NCBI RefSeq assembly: GCF_030272615.1 | Contig: NC_081411.1 | Span: 825,898,397-825,962,396 of the forward strand | DNA: 64,000 nucleotides | Origin: Cryptomeria japonica | Taxonomy: Eukaryota > Streptophyta > Pinopsida > Cupressales > Cupressaceae | Reading direction: 5' to 3' | Shown here: positions 35,100 through 47,731 of the stretch, piece by piece | How the letters are laid out: each line of letters begins with the position of its first letter | How positions within the stretch are numbered: position 1 is the first letter of the stretch | Program-made: the position numbers and the translations under genes | Notes under the pieces: generated by a model | The model's database searches: none | The model's input: only the letters and a program-made list of their open reading frames with translations | What the model was told of the DNA's origin: nothing

Positions 35100-35760
35100 T
35101 AGTGCCCATGTTCTGAGAATTGAAAAATTATGTCTCCTAGTGTAAAAAGCAAGGTGAAAACCCAAATCTAGGGTTTTGTTCCAGATGATCCTGGTATGAA
35201 CATGGCAGATCCAAATTGAACATGGCAGATCCAATGAAGATAGTTTGAAAGGAATTTTGGAATACAAAGAATCAAGTTCGTTAGGCATAAGGAGGAGATT
35301 AAAAGAAAAGCATTGTCCAAACAACCTTATTGCTAGACATAGGCAAAGTCCACCTTGTCTAATGAGCCTCCAACCCCACCATGCCAAAGAGGAGATGGCA
35401 AGACATTGTTAAAGTCCGCCTTGGCTAGGAAAATTATATAAAATTTGTAAGTTGGCAAGACACTAACCAAGCTCGCCTAAGGGAAAAGCAAAGGGTTTGG
35501 CATAAAACAAAAGGTTGCCAAGAAAGAAATATGGAAAGAAGTTAAGATGGATGTCCATACATTCATGAAGTCCGACTTGCTTGAGCCAAAGATGACCAAC
35601 ACACTTCAAAGTCTGTTCAAGAAGAAAATAAAATTTGCCAAGATAAATTGCACAAAGTTTGCCAACATGAATAGACACAGACATTCAAAGTTTGCCTAGG
35701 CATAAATGAAATATGTGAAGATGCCTAAACAAGATGAAAATTCGCCCATGACCTATGAGT
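35100..35760. repeat. Leader repeat array ('aagtccgccttggc' type)
   Basis: The motif 'ca(a/t)aagt(c/t)(c/t)gcc(t/a)tg(g/c)c(t/a)agg' with flanking 'ttggcaagac' recurs at about 35345, 35410, 35470, 35570, 35650 and 35690, at intervals of roughly 60-100 bp. It is the positional counterpart of the palindrome arrays in the other copies, but the unit sequence is different and more decayed. Confidence 0.55.
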
Positions 35761-36660
35761 AAGACATAAAGACGATCAACTTACCATGGCCAAGAAAGAA
35801 AGAAAAATAAATTCGACAAAATAAGCACATGAAATCAAGGGTCAATCAAACGAATGGGTTGGAAAAAAAATAAATTTTGACACATGAATATTCTCCAACA
35901 CTTTGAATTTTTTTTTAGAGAATAATTTCAACACTTGGAATTATTTTTGAAAATTCAAGAAAATTTTGGAACTGGAGAGAAAGTTCTAGAAGATTTTTTG
36001 CTTTTTTAGCTAAGGATGAAATTTGGAAGAAAAATAAAACTCTACATTTTGGAAAGATTTAAAACATTAAACCACAAAAAAAATAATAAAAATAATATTA
36101 AAAAATAAAAACACTAAAACATGGAGCTTCTAAAATTAAAATTCTTAGCTCTATATATCTTCAACCAGTCACTTTCACATTCATTATCAGGTTGGAAGAT
36201 TGGAGTGCAATTGAGAAGAGGTTTTCTCTCTCTCAGATTTTGTGGAAAATTAATTTTCAAGAGGGAATTTTAAAGAATTAGATTTTTTCCAACTGTTGGA
36301 AGGAAGAAAATAAGTGCTTTTTCTGAGTTTTAGAAAGAATTTTCAGAATTTAAGGCAAAATTTCATCAAAATCAGTCAAAGAAAACTCTAGAGGTTCAAG
36401 AAATTCATGTTCTTGACTGATTTCTTATGTCTAAACCATTTATTTCTCAGAATTTACTAAGTACTTGACCAATTTCATCCACTTTCAGTTTGATTTTTCA
36501 CAGATATTTAGCTTTTTAACAAGCTGAAAGTGAAATTTTTAAAGTAAAAGGGTCTAAAATCAGAGATAAAATCTTCAAGTTTTCTTGAAAATAAAATTAA
36601 GTTTTCATGTGTTTTGCAGGTTAAAGACCACCAAATGAATTCCTTCCAAGAAAGCTTAAG

Positions 36661-39356
36661 ATGAAGTTCGGCAGCAAAGGATTGCAGCTGGAATCAAAGA
36701 TCAAATCCAAGTGGAAGAATGTCACAGATAATGACCTTGGGCATGTGGATTTCGAAGACTTCAAAAAGAGAATGTATGGCCATGATGGATACCTGCCAAC
36801 ACCCATTGCTCGCCTGATGATGAGGAATGGCATCGTCCAAGCAGCCTGATTTCCACCAGCTAAATAATGCACTGAGCTGATGGTTGAATGTGTTATGCAC
36901 TATTTTACCCAAGAAAGAGCGATCATTGCACCTGATGGAAGGGTATTAGCTAATCTTTCAGAGTTAGCCATTCTAGAAGCGTTTGGAATACCAAGCTACA
37001 ATAAAACCTCATATAAAACTAAAGAAGATACCCAAAAGATCTATGATGACCAGTTTGAACTTTGTGCAACAAATATCAAGAAGTCATTGTTAGAAAAGAC
37101 AAAACCTTCCCAAAAGAAAATGCCAAAAAAGTTGCCGATAGTCCTTACCGACTTTCGATCTATCCCACCAATAGAATGGTCCTACTAGAAGTACTTAGAT
37201 AGTTGGAGACTTATCAAGGCTTCAAAAGAATAAGGCGGAAGGCGGCTATTTCCTTCCTATTATTTATTGGAAATATGCTGGAGTCTTGTCCAATGACACA
37301 TGCAGCTAAAGTGCCAGGCTAGAGATGCAATGGTATCCCTTCACATTCTACCAGTCTATGATTGTCACGGTAATATTGGGATAGTAAATGGAGAGAGATA
37401 CAAGCACATTATAGACTTGGAAGATTTTTTGGCAGATCAATTTGACATCAGGAAGAGATTATGGTCCAGACTACCAGTAAGCTTGATCAGAATAACTTAA
37501 CTTCTTCGTGTACTTGATTAGTTGGAAGATAATGTAGAATACACTCAGCCACACTTTGACGAGAATACACCTCTTCTGCCTATCAGATGGTCAGAACCTG
37601 AGCATGCAGACTTGGCTACTTTAATGTGGCCAGTTGTGAAGTATTCTCATTGGTGGGTCGATTAGCAAATTCATGTGCTAAGACGGAGAAATCTAACCTT
37701 GACTTATGACCTGATGGGTGAAGCAGAAGAATGTTCTTCAAATGCAAAAGCGTCTCAATGTGCCAGATCGATTGAAAGTGCTAAAAAGAAAGGAGAAGTA
37801 GGAAACTCTTCAAGAACAAAAGGGAAGGCAGTTGTAAATGAAGGACCTGCTCAGAAGAAACAAAGGATAAAACCATCTTGTTTTGCCGCATCAGGGAATA
37901 TAATTGATACATTGGCTATTGATGAGTCATTGGTAGACATGGAGATTCCTTCCTCAGTTCATGGAGGAAATGTAGAGTCAGTCCATGAAAAAGATGAAGA
38001 GCCCCCGTTTCCTACAGGCACAAAAAAAATTGGACTCAAATAATGAAATGAATATTCTGGGCAATGAATTTCAGGAGGGAATGATTTCCACTCTTCAAGG
38101 AGGCCAAAATATGCCACGCGAAGAGAATGATCAGGAGGTGGAAGGCGTTGAACAACCTACAGTTCCTGATTGGCTAAAGGAAAGATTGAAAGAAAAGATA
38201 CAAGTAATAGAAGTTCAAGAAGAAGATGATATGGCCGACTTCTTGGCCAGATTAGAACAAGGTGCTGTAAAGAAGCCAACCAAAAGGTTTTCTACCATCC
38301 AGAGAGATGAAGCCGGCTATCGCACGGTGCAGATTGCTTTGCCAAAAGTAGATAAGGCAAAAGGAGATATTGCTTCTCATGAATATGCAATCACTACAAT
38401 CAATTTGGGACCAACTACTAAGAGTCAGGAAGTTGAAGACTTGAATAATTTATTCGCTTCCATGAATGCAAGACTGGACAAAGAAGTGGGAAAGAAAAAG
38501 GAATACAAAAGAGAAGTTGAGCGCCTAAAGAGAATACATTCAGCATTTGACCAAGCCACTCAACCAAGCCAATCCAAAAGTTCCTCCACTTTTAAATTCA
38601 CAGGAGACAGTCAGATATTCCGAGGAAGAAGCAGTTATAGCCAGAGAAACTAAAGAATGGATGGAGAGCATAAGTAAAGAAGCAACCACATTTGTGGAAG
38701 GGTTAGCATTGGCATATGGACAAACCTCCTCTTTACTCTCGAGGATTGCAAGTATGGCAGAAGCATGGGCTGACCTTCGGGACATTGAAGACATAATTAT
38801 TCCATGCCATAGAGAGTTGAAAGGAGTTCCAAAACAAGAGTTAATTGATGGAAATATAATTGAAGCAGGAGTTGCATATGACTTCAGCATTTGGCACTGG
38901 ACATTGGTTGCATGGTATGAAGTCTTGGAGCACGTGAAAGCTGAAGAACAAATAAAAGAAATTCAGGATAAGATTTTCCTTGTAGCTGTAGAAGTGCTTG
39001 AGAAAGAAACTATCCAAGAGAAGGATATGTAGCTGGAGAATCTAAAGATCAATACACAAGAGATCTTCACGATTGCTGGACCAGTCTTGAAGCAAAGTTT
39101 GGCTAAGGCATCAAACCTCTTTTCCATCCAAGATGCTTTCCAGAGAGAGGAGTTGGAGTGGGAAATTGCTGTTGCTGTATGTGCTGACGATCTGGATGGA
39201 TTGGAATTTAGGGTCGAAATGCTGCCACATGCCACGATGGAGGAGGTTGATCAGATTGTGTCCAAGTTCATTGACCACTCTACTTCTCAACAAGAAGGGG
39301 GTGCAATCCTAAAAATAGCACCTTGTGCCACTTGTCTTGCATGCACTGGCTCCTAG
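36661..39356 (+). pseudogene. Orphan element protein, degenerate copy 2
   Basis: Pieces in three frames align with the minus-strand copy: KSKWKNVTDNDLGHVDF, PIARLMMRNGIVQAA, ELMVECVMHYFTQERAI, LSELAILEAFGIPSYN, then KRLWSRLPVSLI, a basic/acidic linker, VPDWLKERLKEKIQVIE, a coiled-coil-like KKKEYKREVERLKR, and the C-terminal HATMEEVDQIVSKFIDH. Internal stops (for example 36847-36849 and 37186) and frameshifts near 38040, 38650 and 39030 break it. The middle block equivalent to GTIHWARMISH is largely missing. Function unknown; non-functional here. Confidence 0.78.
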
Positions 39357-39368
39357 TTTTATTTTGGG

Positions 39369-39458
39369 AAACCCTAATTAGGGTTGTGTTGTTTTAATCT
39401 TGACCGTTGATCTTAGATTGATCTCGGGCATTCATTTATTTTTCAGAACTCTATATAA
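39369..39458 (+). promoter_or_regulatory. Promoter module: double telo-box plus TATA (element 34696)
   Basis: AAACCCTAATTAGGGTT is at 39369-39385 and CTATATAAA at 39451-39459, with 'gaccgttgatct' and 'tgatctcgggcattca' between them, which are shared with the other copies. The TATA box lies 840 bp from the 3' end. Confidence 0.58.
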
Positions 39459-41199
39459 ACTCTCATTCTATCATTTCATTGCTGTGGAGAGATTTATGAA
39501 ATTGTTGCTTAGAGCTACTTGAATATTAAAATTTCATTTGCAAGTATTTGCCTTGAAATCTTCTTGTTATTAAGTGGTTGCATGGTTGCATATCTTTCTT
39601 CAACAATAGAATAGAATATAATAGATTTGCTTAAAGTAATTTGCTTTGCAGTTGTTAGATGAATGAAGGATTGATAGTTTAGATTGGTGAAACTTTTGCT
39701 CATACTTTCTTTGGATGGATGATTTTCGTTCAATGTGTAAAGTTAGCCTAAGCTTTGATGTGGATGCTTAACTTCTACTTTGAGTAATATTGTTCAAATG
39801 TTGCTATTATTCATAAGTATGAAAATCTTGAGTAGAACCTTAGAAGATTGCACCCGCTTTGAATAGTTGTCCAAGAGTGGCGAAACAAAGTGTGGTTTTT
39901 GGTTTCACTCAGTCTTTACTGTCTCTTGAGTTAATAGGAATACCTTAGAAGTAGCATAGAACTCTTGAACCCTTATCCTTTTTATCCTTTTTTTGAGGAA
40001 ATTAAACTTTAAAATTCCCCCCCCCCCAAAAAGAGAGAACATTCATTGCCATATTTGTCTAAGTCCTAGCTTGTGAATGATATTAGTCAAGCGTAAGTCC
40101 CCCTTGTATTTCAACATACATAACCAAGGAAGCTATCCAACATAAAGTTGCCTGTTCGCACATATAGACCTTGGAGTCGCCTTGTGGTCTTTCTCGCAAT
40201 CTTGGCACAAGTAGTGATTTTGTTTAGGAGACGATAGAGTATCCTTGGATATTTTATTTTAATGTTCGGTATATGATAAAACGTACACCAACAAGTCTCC
40301 AATTCAGATTACTAGCATTCAAAAACAATCAGAGGTGAACTTAATACATTCTTTTCTATGCAATTACTAATCATGGAATGGATTTTACTTTTCCTGTTAT
40401 ATTTTTCTCCACTTATTAAATGTTCCTTGCTTTTTCTTTTCAGTGTAATCTTGAAAGAGTCCACATGGGAATAATGATATTGGATACAAAAACTGATTAT
40501 GGTCACAAAATTAATAAGTTTATTTATATAATGTAATTTATAATTTTTTTAAAAATAGAATAGAAAGCAAGTCTAACTTTAACGTCATTAATATTGAAAT
40601 CATATCAACATGAAATATATTGTGTAATTTATTTCTTTAAGATATAAAATTAATACAATTTTATTATTTTAAACAAATATAATAGGATAATGTTGTGACC
40701 TTTTCGCACATCGCCCCTATTGCTAACGGGGGCCCCCCCTTCTTGCTTTTTGTGTCTTGTATTATTAGTGTTTTGGCAATCAAGCGACAATTTTGAGCTT
40801 TCAATGCCCGACTTTCAAGTTTTGATGTGATCATGCCTAAAGTGCCATTAGGTTTTCGAGTTTTGAGTAGGATCAAGCATATAAAATGTTAAATTGTTAG
40901 TGTGTCCTAATTTTGTCAGTGTCTGGATTTTGAGTGTAAATGAGTTTAAATGTGTCTAGTTGATGACATTTTTGTGCCTAAGATTAAAGAGATCCTTTAG
41001 GGGTTGCTTTTTCGCCCCTAGTAGGTAAATTAAGTTAAATTTGCACTAAGTCCTAATGAAATCCCTATTTTCTCGCTCAAATTCAGATAATTTTGACTTA
41101 GTCCCAGTGCATAATGATGAAATTTGATATGTCTAGATGCTTAGTGGTTCGAAAGTCATTATATCCCCGATGGAAAACATTGAATTGAGGTCTAGAAGT

Positions 41200-41705
41200 C
41201 AGTAATCCTAATGGATGGCATTTTTCCATAAGCTTTTTGGACAAATTTCCGATGACCCATGATTTTCCCCACTCAAATTCCTGATGAGGGGCATTTTTCT
41301 CCAAGTGTATTGAGTTTTGTCCTGATGGACCGCGTTTGTCCACGAGGAGGCCCAAATTTTGTCTAAGTGTTGGAAATTTTCCTGATGAGGGTAGAATATC
41401 CCCAAGAATGAAGTATGAAGTTTAATGCGGATGAAATTGATTGTCCTGATGGGGGTCGATTTTCCTCAAGTCAATTCATGAGCGAATTTAATGGAAGTAA
41501 GTGTGGATGATTGTCCTCATGGGTGGCGAATCTCCCCAAAATGGGGTGTGATTTCCCCCAAAGTGGATTTTTGACTTAGTGAGCGAAATGAAAGAATTTT
41601 AATGCATCTAGATGGGGGTCGATTTTCCCCAAAGGGCAATTGTTATGAGTTATGACGATTTTTAATGAGGATTTTTATCCAGAGATGGGGCAATTTTCCC
41701 CAATT
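41200..41705. repeat. Leader array 'CCTGATGGGGGTCGATTTTCCCCAAG', ~68-bp period
   Basis: The imperfect palindrome (arms 'gatgggg' and 'ttccccaag') occurs near 41204, 41277, 41315, 41379, 41443, 41513, 41611 and 41681. Spacing is mostly 60-75 bp. It is the counterpart of the leader arrays in the other copies, with a different core sequence. Confidence 0.75.
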
Positions 41706-42992
41706 GACCAAAATTCAATGAAATTGAAAGATTTCATATGCAAGTGTGGTTGAATATAATTGTTTTTGTCATAGCAATAATTATTTCTTGTTCAACAACA
41801 ATTATTTAATGCCGGGAAGCAATTATTTAATGATTAAAATATTTTTCGAAGGCAAATTGATTTTCCCAAGGCAAGTATAAGAAGGCTAGTATTATCCCAC
41901 ATTGCTTGTGTTGTGAAATGTTGAGGTGAAAACTAGTTTAAATATGCCCAGCCAACAATATAATATTATTATTTTTGCTGATGTGACTGATTGAAGACAT
42001 TATTTGGAGGCTGATTGGTGTTCCCAACTGGGCGATTTTTGCCCAAGTATCATTTTTGACAGTATTGTTGAGGTGGAGTTGCAGACTGAAGGGATTATTT
42101 GCCCAATCAGACCTGGGCTTTGCACCGAGTTTGGTGGTTGATTAAGCCACATTTCTCTGAATTTGAGGGTGGCGCCATTATTGGGAAGCTGCGATTTTTG
42201 TTTGTGAGGCAGATTGCCCCACATTTTGGGCAATTTTGGTGATAGTCTTGGGCACCATTGTTGAAGGAAGGGCTGAAACCACACTCAGATCAGAATTCTA
42301 CGCCATAGCTGGAGGTGGTTTTGGCATCATTGTTGGCTGGAACATCACATTTTCAGACTTATTTTTCATCTCCAGCCACCTTCATACTTAGGCGATTTCA
42401 TTTGTGCATCAATTTTTGGAAGTTTTGGGGCATATTGTGTAGACACCATCGCTGCTACACTCTGAAATACCACTTGTTCTTGCCCAAACGTGGCCATTTT
42501 CAACCTTGGAGAGGTAAAATATATCAAATGCAAACACTTCATATGGCTGCAAGTACTTCAAAACGCTGATTCATGTTAGTTGCAGGTTGTCTTCAGACTT
42601 TGGACAGCCATTGTTGACCTTGGAAGGGTGTCTTCAGACATTGAAATTGAAAATCAAACCTTTGCAAACCTTTTCCAAAGGGAATTGGGCTTGTGGTATG
42701 CTTCCAAACACCATTTTTGACAATTTTTCTGAGATGCCAGCTTGTCTTTAGACTTAGTTTTTATAATCAGATCTTATACAAGTCCGAAAGCGATGGTTTT
42801 ATGAGGGTTTTGTACCCTATTTTCATCAAATTTTCATTCTATTTTCAAAATTCGTGATGAATAACGCTAGAATTTCTGATTTTCATTTCTAAATTTGTCA
42901 AAATCATTAAAAATCAGAACCCATACAATTCTGAAAATAAGTTATTTAAATATTTTTTCCATGATATTGACTTTGAGTTTCATACAGGTACC

Positions 42993-45900
42993 ATGTCAAA
43001 AGCCGAGATCATTGCGAGGAAGGATCACTTGAAGATAGTACAAGAAAGTTTCTATTCGGATTCACAGTTGTCATCTCGATGCAAGAGAATTATGGATACA
43101 AACATGGAGCTCTTGGACATGGAGCGGATGTGACAGAGGATGTTCAGAATGAAGAATCAACTTCCTTCCACATTTTCCACCAATATAATGAAGAGTGGCA
43201 TATACCAGGCTGCTGGCTTTCCTCCATCCATATAGTGCAGTGAGCTAATTGTGGAGTGTGCAAAGCACTATGACCCAATGACCCGAATGATTAGAACAGC
43301 TAAAGGGGCCGTGCTTGCATACGTGGTCAAAGATGCGATCGTGGAAGTGTTTGGAATCCCCAGGAGTACGGATATGCGAGATAAAACTAAGGATTAATAT
43401 GAAGTTAAGTTCTTGAAGAAGGCGGATGCATGCATGACAACTGTAAATAAAGAGTGGATGATTGAACCAAGGCCTCACCATTCAAAGATGCCCAAGAGGG
43501 TCATGTGTACGGATTGTAAGGATGAGTATAGTGACTTGTTGTTTCTACTCAATTGAGTGATGGGGATGCCTCAAGGTGCTTTGTTTGAGGGCTGGATGTT
43601 CTAATTTATCCAGGATTGGATAAGAGGATTTGTGGTTAATTGGGCCAAGATTATAAGTGATAATCTAGGTTTTAAGTTGGATTAGGACAATACAGAGTTT
43701 ACAAATGCTATCCGCAACTTCATATGCACAAAATTGAACACTATAGGAGGGTGAACGATTCTTTCACCATGTACGTCTCATGGTTACTGCAGGGGGGAGT
43801 CCACAAGCGGTTGTCCAAGGCGGCAACAAAACTTATTGAACAATATGGATTGTGGTATATTTAGTTTCCCACCTTCACATACCTATGGATTCAGGGATTC
43901 AGATCCAAACCTTACATACTTCTGAGGTATCTTATAGACAAAATGATCCTACTTGAGGTGGTAAGACAACTTTTGGAATTTGATTTCATCCAGAAGAAGC
44001 ACAAAACATGGATACATCTCCCTATTGCATTAGGGAAAACTTTAAAGGTGTGCCACAACACAGTTGCAGTTAGTTTGGTCATTGATGAACTTGCGTTTTA
44101 TCGCCTTGGAACTTATAAGAGCAGGGCTCGATTTGATCCACATAATAATGTTGTGAAGATTAGAGGAGAAAAGTTCATACATAAGGTTGACATTGAGGAT
44201 TACTGGGCTAATCTCATGGATGAGCATGCGGTAAAAAAGAAAATGTGGGCCTCGAATGTCAGTGGATTTCATAAGGAAATGTGAACTCTTTTCTATTCCT
44301 GATCAAGTGGTTGATGATAGTGATCATACTCATCTGCAGTATGAAAATGAAGTGAGTAAGCCCATCTTATTGCCTAGTTGGACACAGCCTATGGTGGTGG
44401 ACTTGAATGAACTTATGAGAGAAGTTATTGATTTCTCCAAGGAATGGGTGGACAAATATGTGAACCAATTGATAGAAATGGGTGTCACCCTCACCTATGA
44501 TAAAATGAGGCAAGTGGTGCCTTCTCTTGATGATGATGATGATGACGATGATGATGATGAAAGAACACCTATAGATATGGGAATACATGCAGATGAGGAG
44601 ACTCATGCTCCTAAAAGAAGGGTATGCCTCGAGAATCCAAAATGAAGAGCAAGGAGACATTTAGTCAACAACCAAAGAAGAAGAAGCAATCGCCTAGCAC
44701 TCCTTTACCCACCACGAATTCCTCATCAATAAAGGAATTTGGAATGCTAGAGAGTAGTAAAGAGTTTGAACAATGTTTCAATACGGAGATCTTGCAAGAG
44801 AACATTCAAGAATTACAGGCTACAACACAGTCAACACCTCAGAATGACGAGGAAGAGCAACTTGGATCGTCCACAGTCCATTTGAATATTAGTTTGGGCA
44901 ACCATGTTTATGATTTGACTAAAGATAAGGAAGAGGGTGATGATGTCATCTTGGCATTGAGAGGACTTGATCAAGAGATGTGACTTGATGATGGAATGGG
45001 TATTACCACCATTCCCGATTGGCTATTACAGAGCATGGAGAAAAGAAAAATGATAGGAGCACAGCCTATTGAGAACATTGATGATGTCTTAGCAAGGACA
45101 AACAAAGAGAAAAGAGTAGAAGAAGGCCAAGATATTTTCCAATGTGGCTAGAGATGAAACAGGTGTGCCAATTGCACAAGTGGCTATCTCAATGGTTGAT
45201 GTGACTAAAGATGTAGGCACTCCCATGGATTATCAGATCACTTTGATTGCCCTTGGACGAACTACAAAGACACAGTTTTTCTAGGAATTTGATGATACAG
45301 TCCAGAGAATCAAGGTGCGATTGGATAGGGAGATTGAGAAGAAAAATATGTATAAGGAAGAGAATATGAGACTTAAGGAACATATTGCAGGGATGAGTTC
45401 CCATGGGCGTGAAGATCCCACTTTTGTCTCTTCTATTGCAGTTGATCACGGATTTCATTTTGATCATGAGGTAGTGAGGTATACACAGAATTTGGAAAGT
45501 GGATTTTTTATGTGACAAAACAAGCGAATGATTTCCTAACTCAATTTGTCTAAGCATTTGACAAATTGTCAATGCTCATGTTTTGGATGCAGTATTTGGA
45601 GGGAGTTTGGGGTGATTTCCAGCTAGTACAAGAGAAGACAATTCCCCACCTCAGGGTGTTGAAGCGAATCCCGATGCCCACATTGTTCCATGAGGGAGAT
45701 ATTTATGATTTTCAAGGATGGTATTGTTCATTAGCCATGTGGAAGTCTACTTATGATCATGCCAGGAAAGATTGTGCAGAGATGGAGGGATCGATCAATG
45801 CGATTCAATCCAAAAGCCTTTTATATATTGAAGAATTGTTAGGGGTAGATGTCAATGCTTCTAGTGATTTGCACTTAGAATAATTGAGAGGAAAGATGAA

Positions 45901-46183
45901 GTTCATGTACTTCAGCCAGTTAGATTCTTTGAAGAAGAATCAAATTGATGTTTTAGTTTCACTGTTGATTCACGTCCACAGTTTGCAAAAGCCTATGCTA
46001 GATTGGGAGAATGTTTTTGATACTTGTTCAGATGCATTAGATGTGATAGATACCTAGTAGGAGGATTTGCCCAACATTACCATGGAGGAGCTAGATTCAG
46101 TACTTGCCAGATTCTTGGAATATGCTGCTATAGAGAGGAGTGCATGCCAAAATCTTCTAGAAGATTCCCTATTTGATGACTAG
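42993..46183 (+). pseudogene. Orphan element protein, degenerate copy 3
   Basis: The start is ATG at 42993, five bases after 'catacag'. Recognisable blocks: KSGIYQAAGFPPSI, ELIVECAKHYDPMTRMI, IVEVFGIPRSTDMRDKTKD, VNKEWMIEPRPHHSKMPKR, VNWAKIISDNLGFKL, LIDKMILLEVVRQLLEFDF, VDFIRKCELFSIPDQVVDD, IPDWLLQSMEKRK-like motif, and the end TMEELDSVLARFLEYA. A run of nine or more Asp codons (44529-44562) makes an acidic tract. Several stops (43130, 43232, 43397, 43556 region) and frameshifts (about 44270, 44640, 44984) break it. Order of blocks agrees with the minus-strand copy. Confidence 0.78.
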
Positions 46184-46228
46184 GTGTCATTCCATTGGAT
46201 CACATGTTGGCGATTCCTTTTTTGATGT

Positions 46229-46326
46229 AAACCCTAATTAGGACAAATTTAGGGCTGTGTTGGCATGGTCTTGGTTCTTGATTTTAAATGAATCTCGGCT
46301 ATTCATTTTTGTTGAGACTATATATA
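46229..46326 (+). promoter_or_regulatory. Promoter module: telo-box plus TATA (element 40691)
   Basis: AAACCCTAATTAGG at 46229-46242, with the right half displaced by a short insertion (a second 'ttaggg' is at 46249). TATATATA is at 46319-46326. The intervening 'tgaatctcggctattcattt' matches the element at 34696. Confidence 0.5.
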
Positions 46327-47100
46327 CTCCATTGCCTCTCATTTGTAAGGGAGAGATTTTTGAGAATTGTTGTCTATATGCTGTAGATTTGAATACAATC
46401 ATTGAAGTTTGGTGATTTGTTTAAGTGTTGTATGCATTTGTGGTTCTCATTGCCTCCAAGTTAAATTAAAATTTGTTTCAAGCATTTTAGATTGAATGAA
46501 AGAGTTATTGAATGCTTTTGTGTGGAATTTATTTAATCCATACCACTAGCTTCTTGCTGATTGTAAGTTTGCCTTGTGAGGTCAACTGGAATTCAAAATT
46601 GAACTTAACTTCAATTGTTGCACTTCCATTGGTATACATTGCCTTAATGGTATCAATGCTTGATGGTGATAATTTGAACATCTATGAAATTTGCCTTATA
46701 TGATTGCACTAAACTTGTGTCAAATTGTTCATTGATGGTGAGACCTTGCCTAGTAGGATTCCATTGAATTTGTTCGTTGCCTCTTGCATTCTTGGTTAGA
46801 ACAAAACTTCTAAACCCTATTTCGTTTGTCCATTTTTAAAAATCCTTGTTAGATTAGATTAAGAGCTCAATTTCAAAATCCTAAGTTATCGGCATAACCC
46901 ATTCCAATTCCAAATCCATGAAAAGATCTCTACATTTGAACAATTATTTAATTCCCTGAGTGAAAACAACATATCACATCAAGCCATTGAGTTAGCCACA
47001 TGTCAAGAACTGATTGTAGAAACCTTGGAATCGTCTTGGTTGATCAAATATTTAGCATTTGAGGTCATTTTGTTCAAGAGAGGGTAAAATACTTTTAATA

Positions 47101-47731
47101 GGTAACTAAAACACACATTAATAGGTAACTAAACAAATTATTTGTAATACTTGCCATAAAAAAACACTAATAATTGAGTCTACATTTAGGCCCTATTATC
47201 ACATGTAGATAGGTTTGTCGTCATAGTGTACATAAATAATGTGCTAAAGGGTGCGATTGACAACATAGCTGAAGGGTGAGATTCACAATGGTGAACTAAA
47301 ATTGTTACCATTTTTGGTGTGTGTTTACACGTCTCTAGATTGTGAAACGAATTCATGATTTATTAGGTTGCAGCTTTAATGGTAGACTTTAATGACTGAG
47401 ACGTCGTGCAGCAGAGTCCCCCCAAAGTTCTACTCTTCCACGACCACGAATGCATCTGAGACAACGTGCAATGTCAATTATTATTCTCTGGTGTCTTTTT
47501 TTTCTAGTTTTTTAACGGGTTTTAGGGTTTTGTGACATGTTTAGTTTTTTTTTTTTTTTTATTCTGCTATTTTTGGGAGAGTAATCATGCGTTAAAAATT
47601 GTGGCCACTGCTGATTCCCGATTAATTGCAAGCAGTTGCGATTTTTTCGTGACTTCTACTTTTATGGTTGATATAACTTAGGAATTGGAGTTGCCCTCTA
47701 TTTGTTCACTCATAAAGCTTTCAATGTTACC
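47101..47731. other. Intron sequence; start of a split tandem duplication
   Basis: No gene is recognised. The last 42 bp (47690-47731, 'ggagttgccctctatttgtt' onward) belong to a duplicated intron unit that resumes after element 47732-57224 at 57230 and is repeated at 57391-57565. A poly-T run lies at 47548-47561. Confidence 0.5.

Larger units (their letters stand above)
34696..40293 (+). mobile_element. TGTTG/CAACA-family element (ORF-bearing, 5.6 kb)
   Basis: It starts TGTTGTGACC and ends GTACACCAACA. The flanks GGTCT (34691-34695) and AGTCT (40294-40298) match at 4 of 5 bases; the NLR reading frame continues across them, which independently supports an insertion. Order: 5' hairpin (CCCCATCGCAAATGGGG), leader array (35100-35760), acceptor-like 'gtgttttgcag' at 36619, degenerate orphan ORF (36661-39356), telo-box, TATA and an 840-bp tail. 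No LTRs or pol. Confidence 0.85.
40691..47100 (+). mobile_element. TGTTG/CAACA-family element (ORF-bearing, 3' end lost)
   Basis: It starts TGTTGTGACC with the CCCC...GGGG hairpin region at 40714-40735. It carries the leader array, an acceptor-like 'tttcatacag' at 42988, the degenerate ORF (42993-46183), telo-box, TATA and tail. Similarity to the other 3' tails ('ttcaagagagggtaa') runs to about 47090 and then breaks at a small direct repeat 'aataggtaact', so the terminal ~60 bp and the right TSD are missing. The flank before the start is GATAA. Confidence 0.8.
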
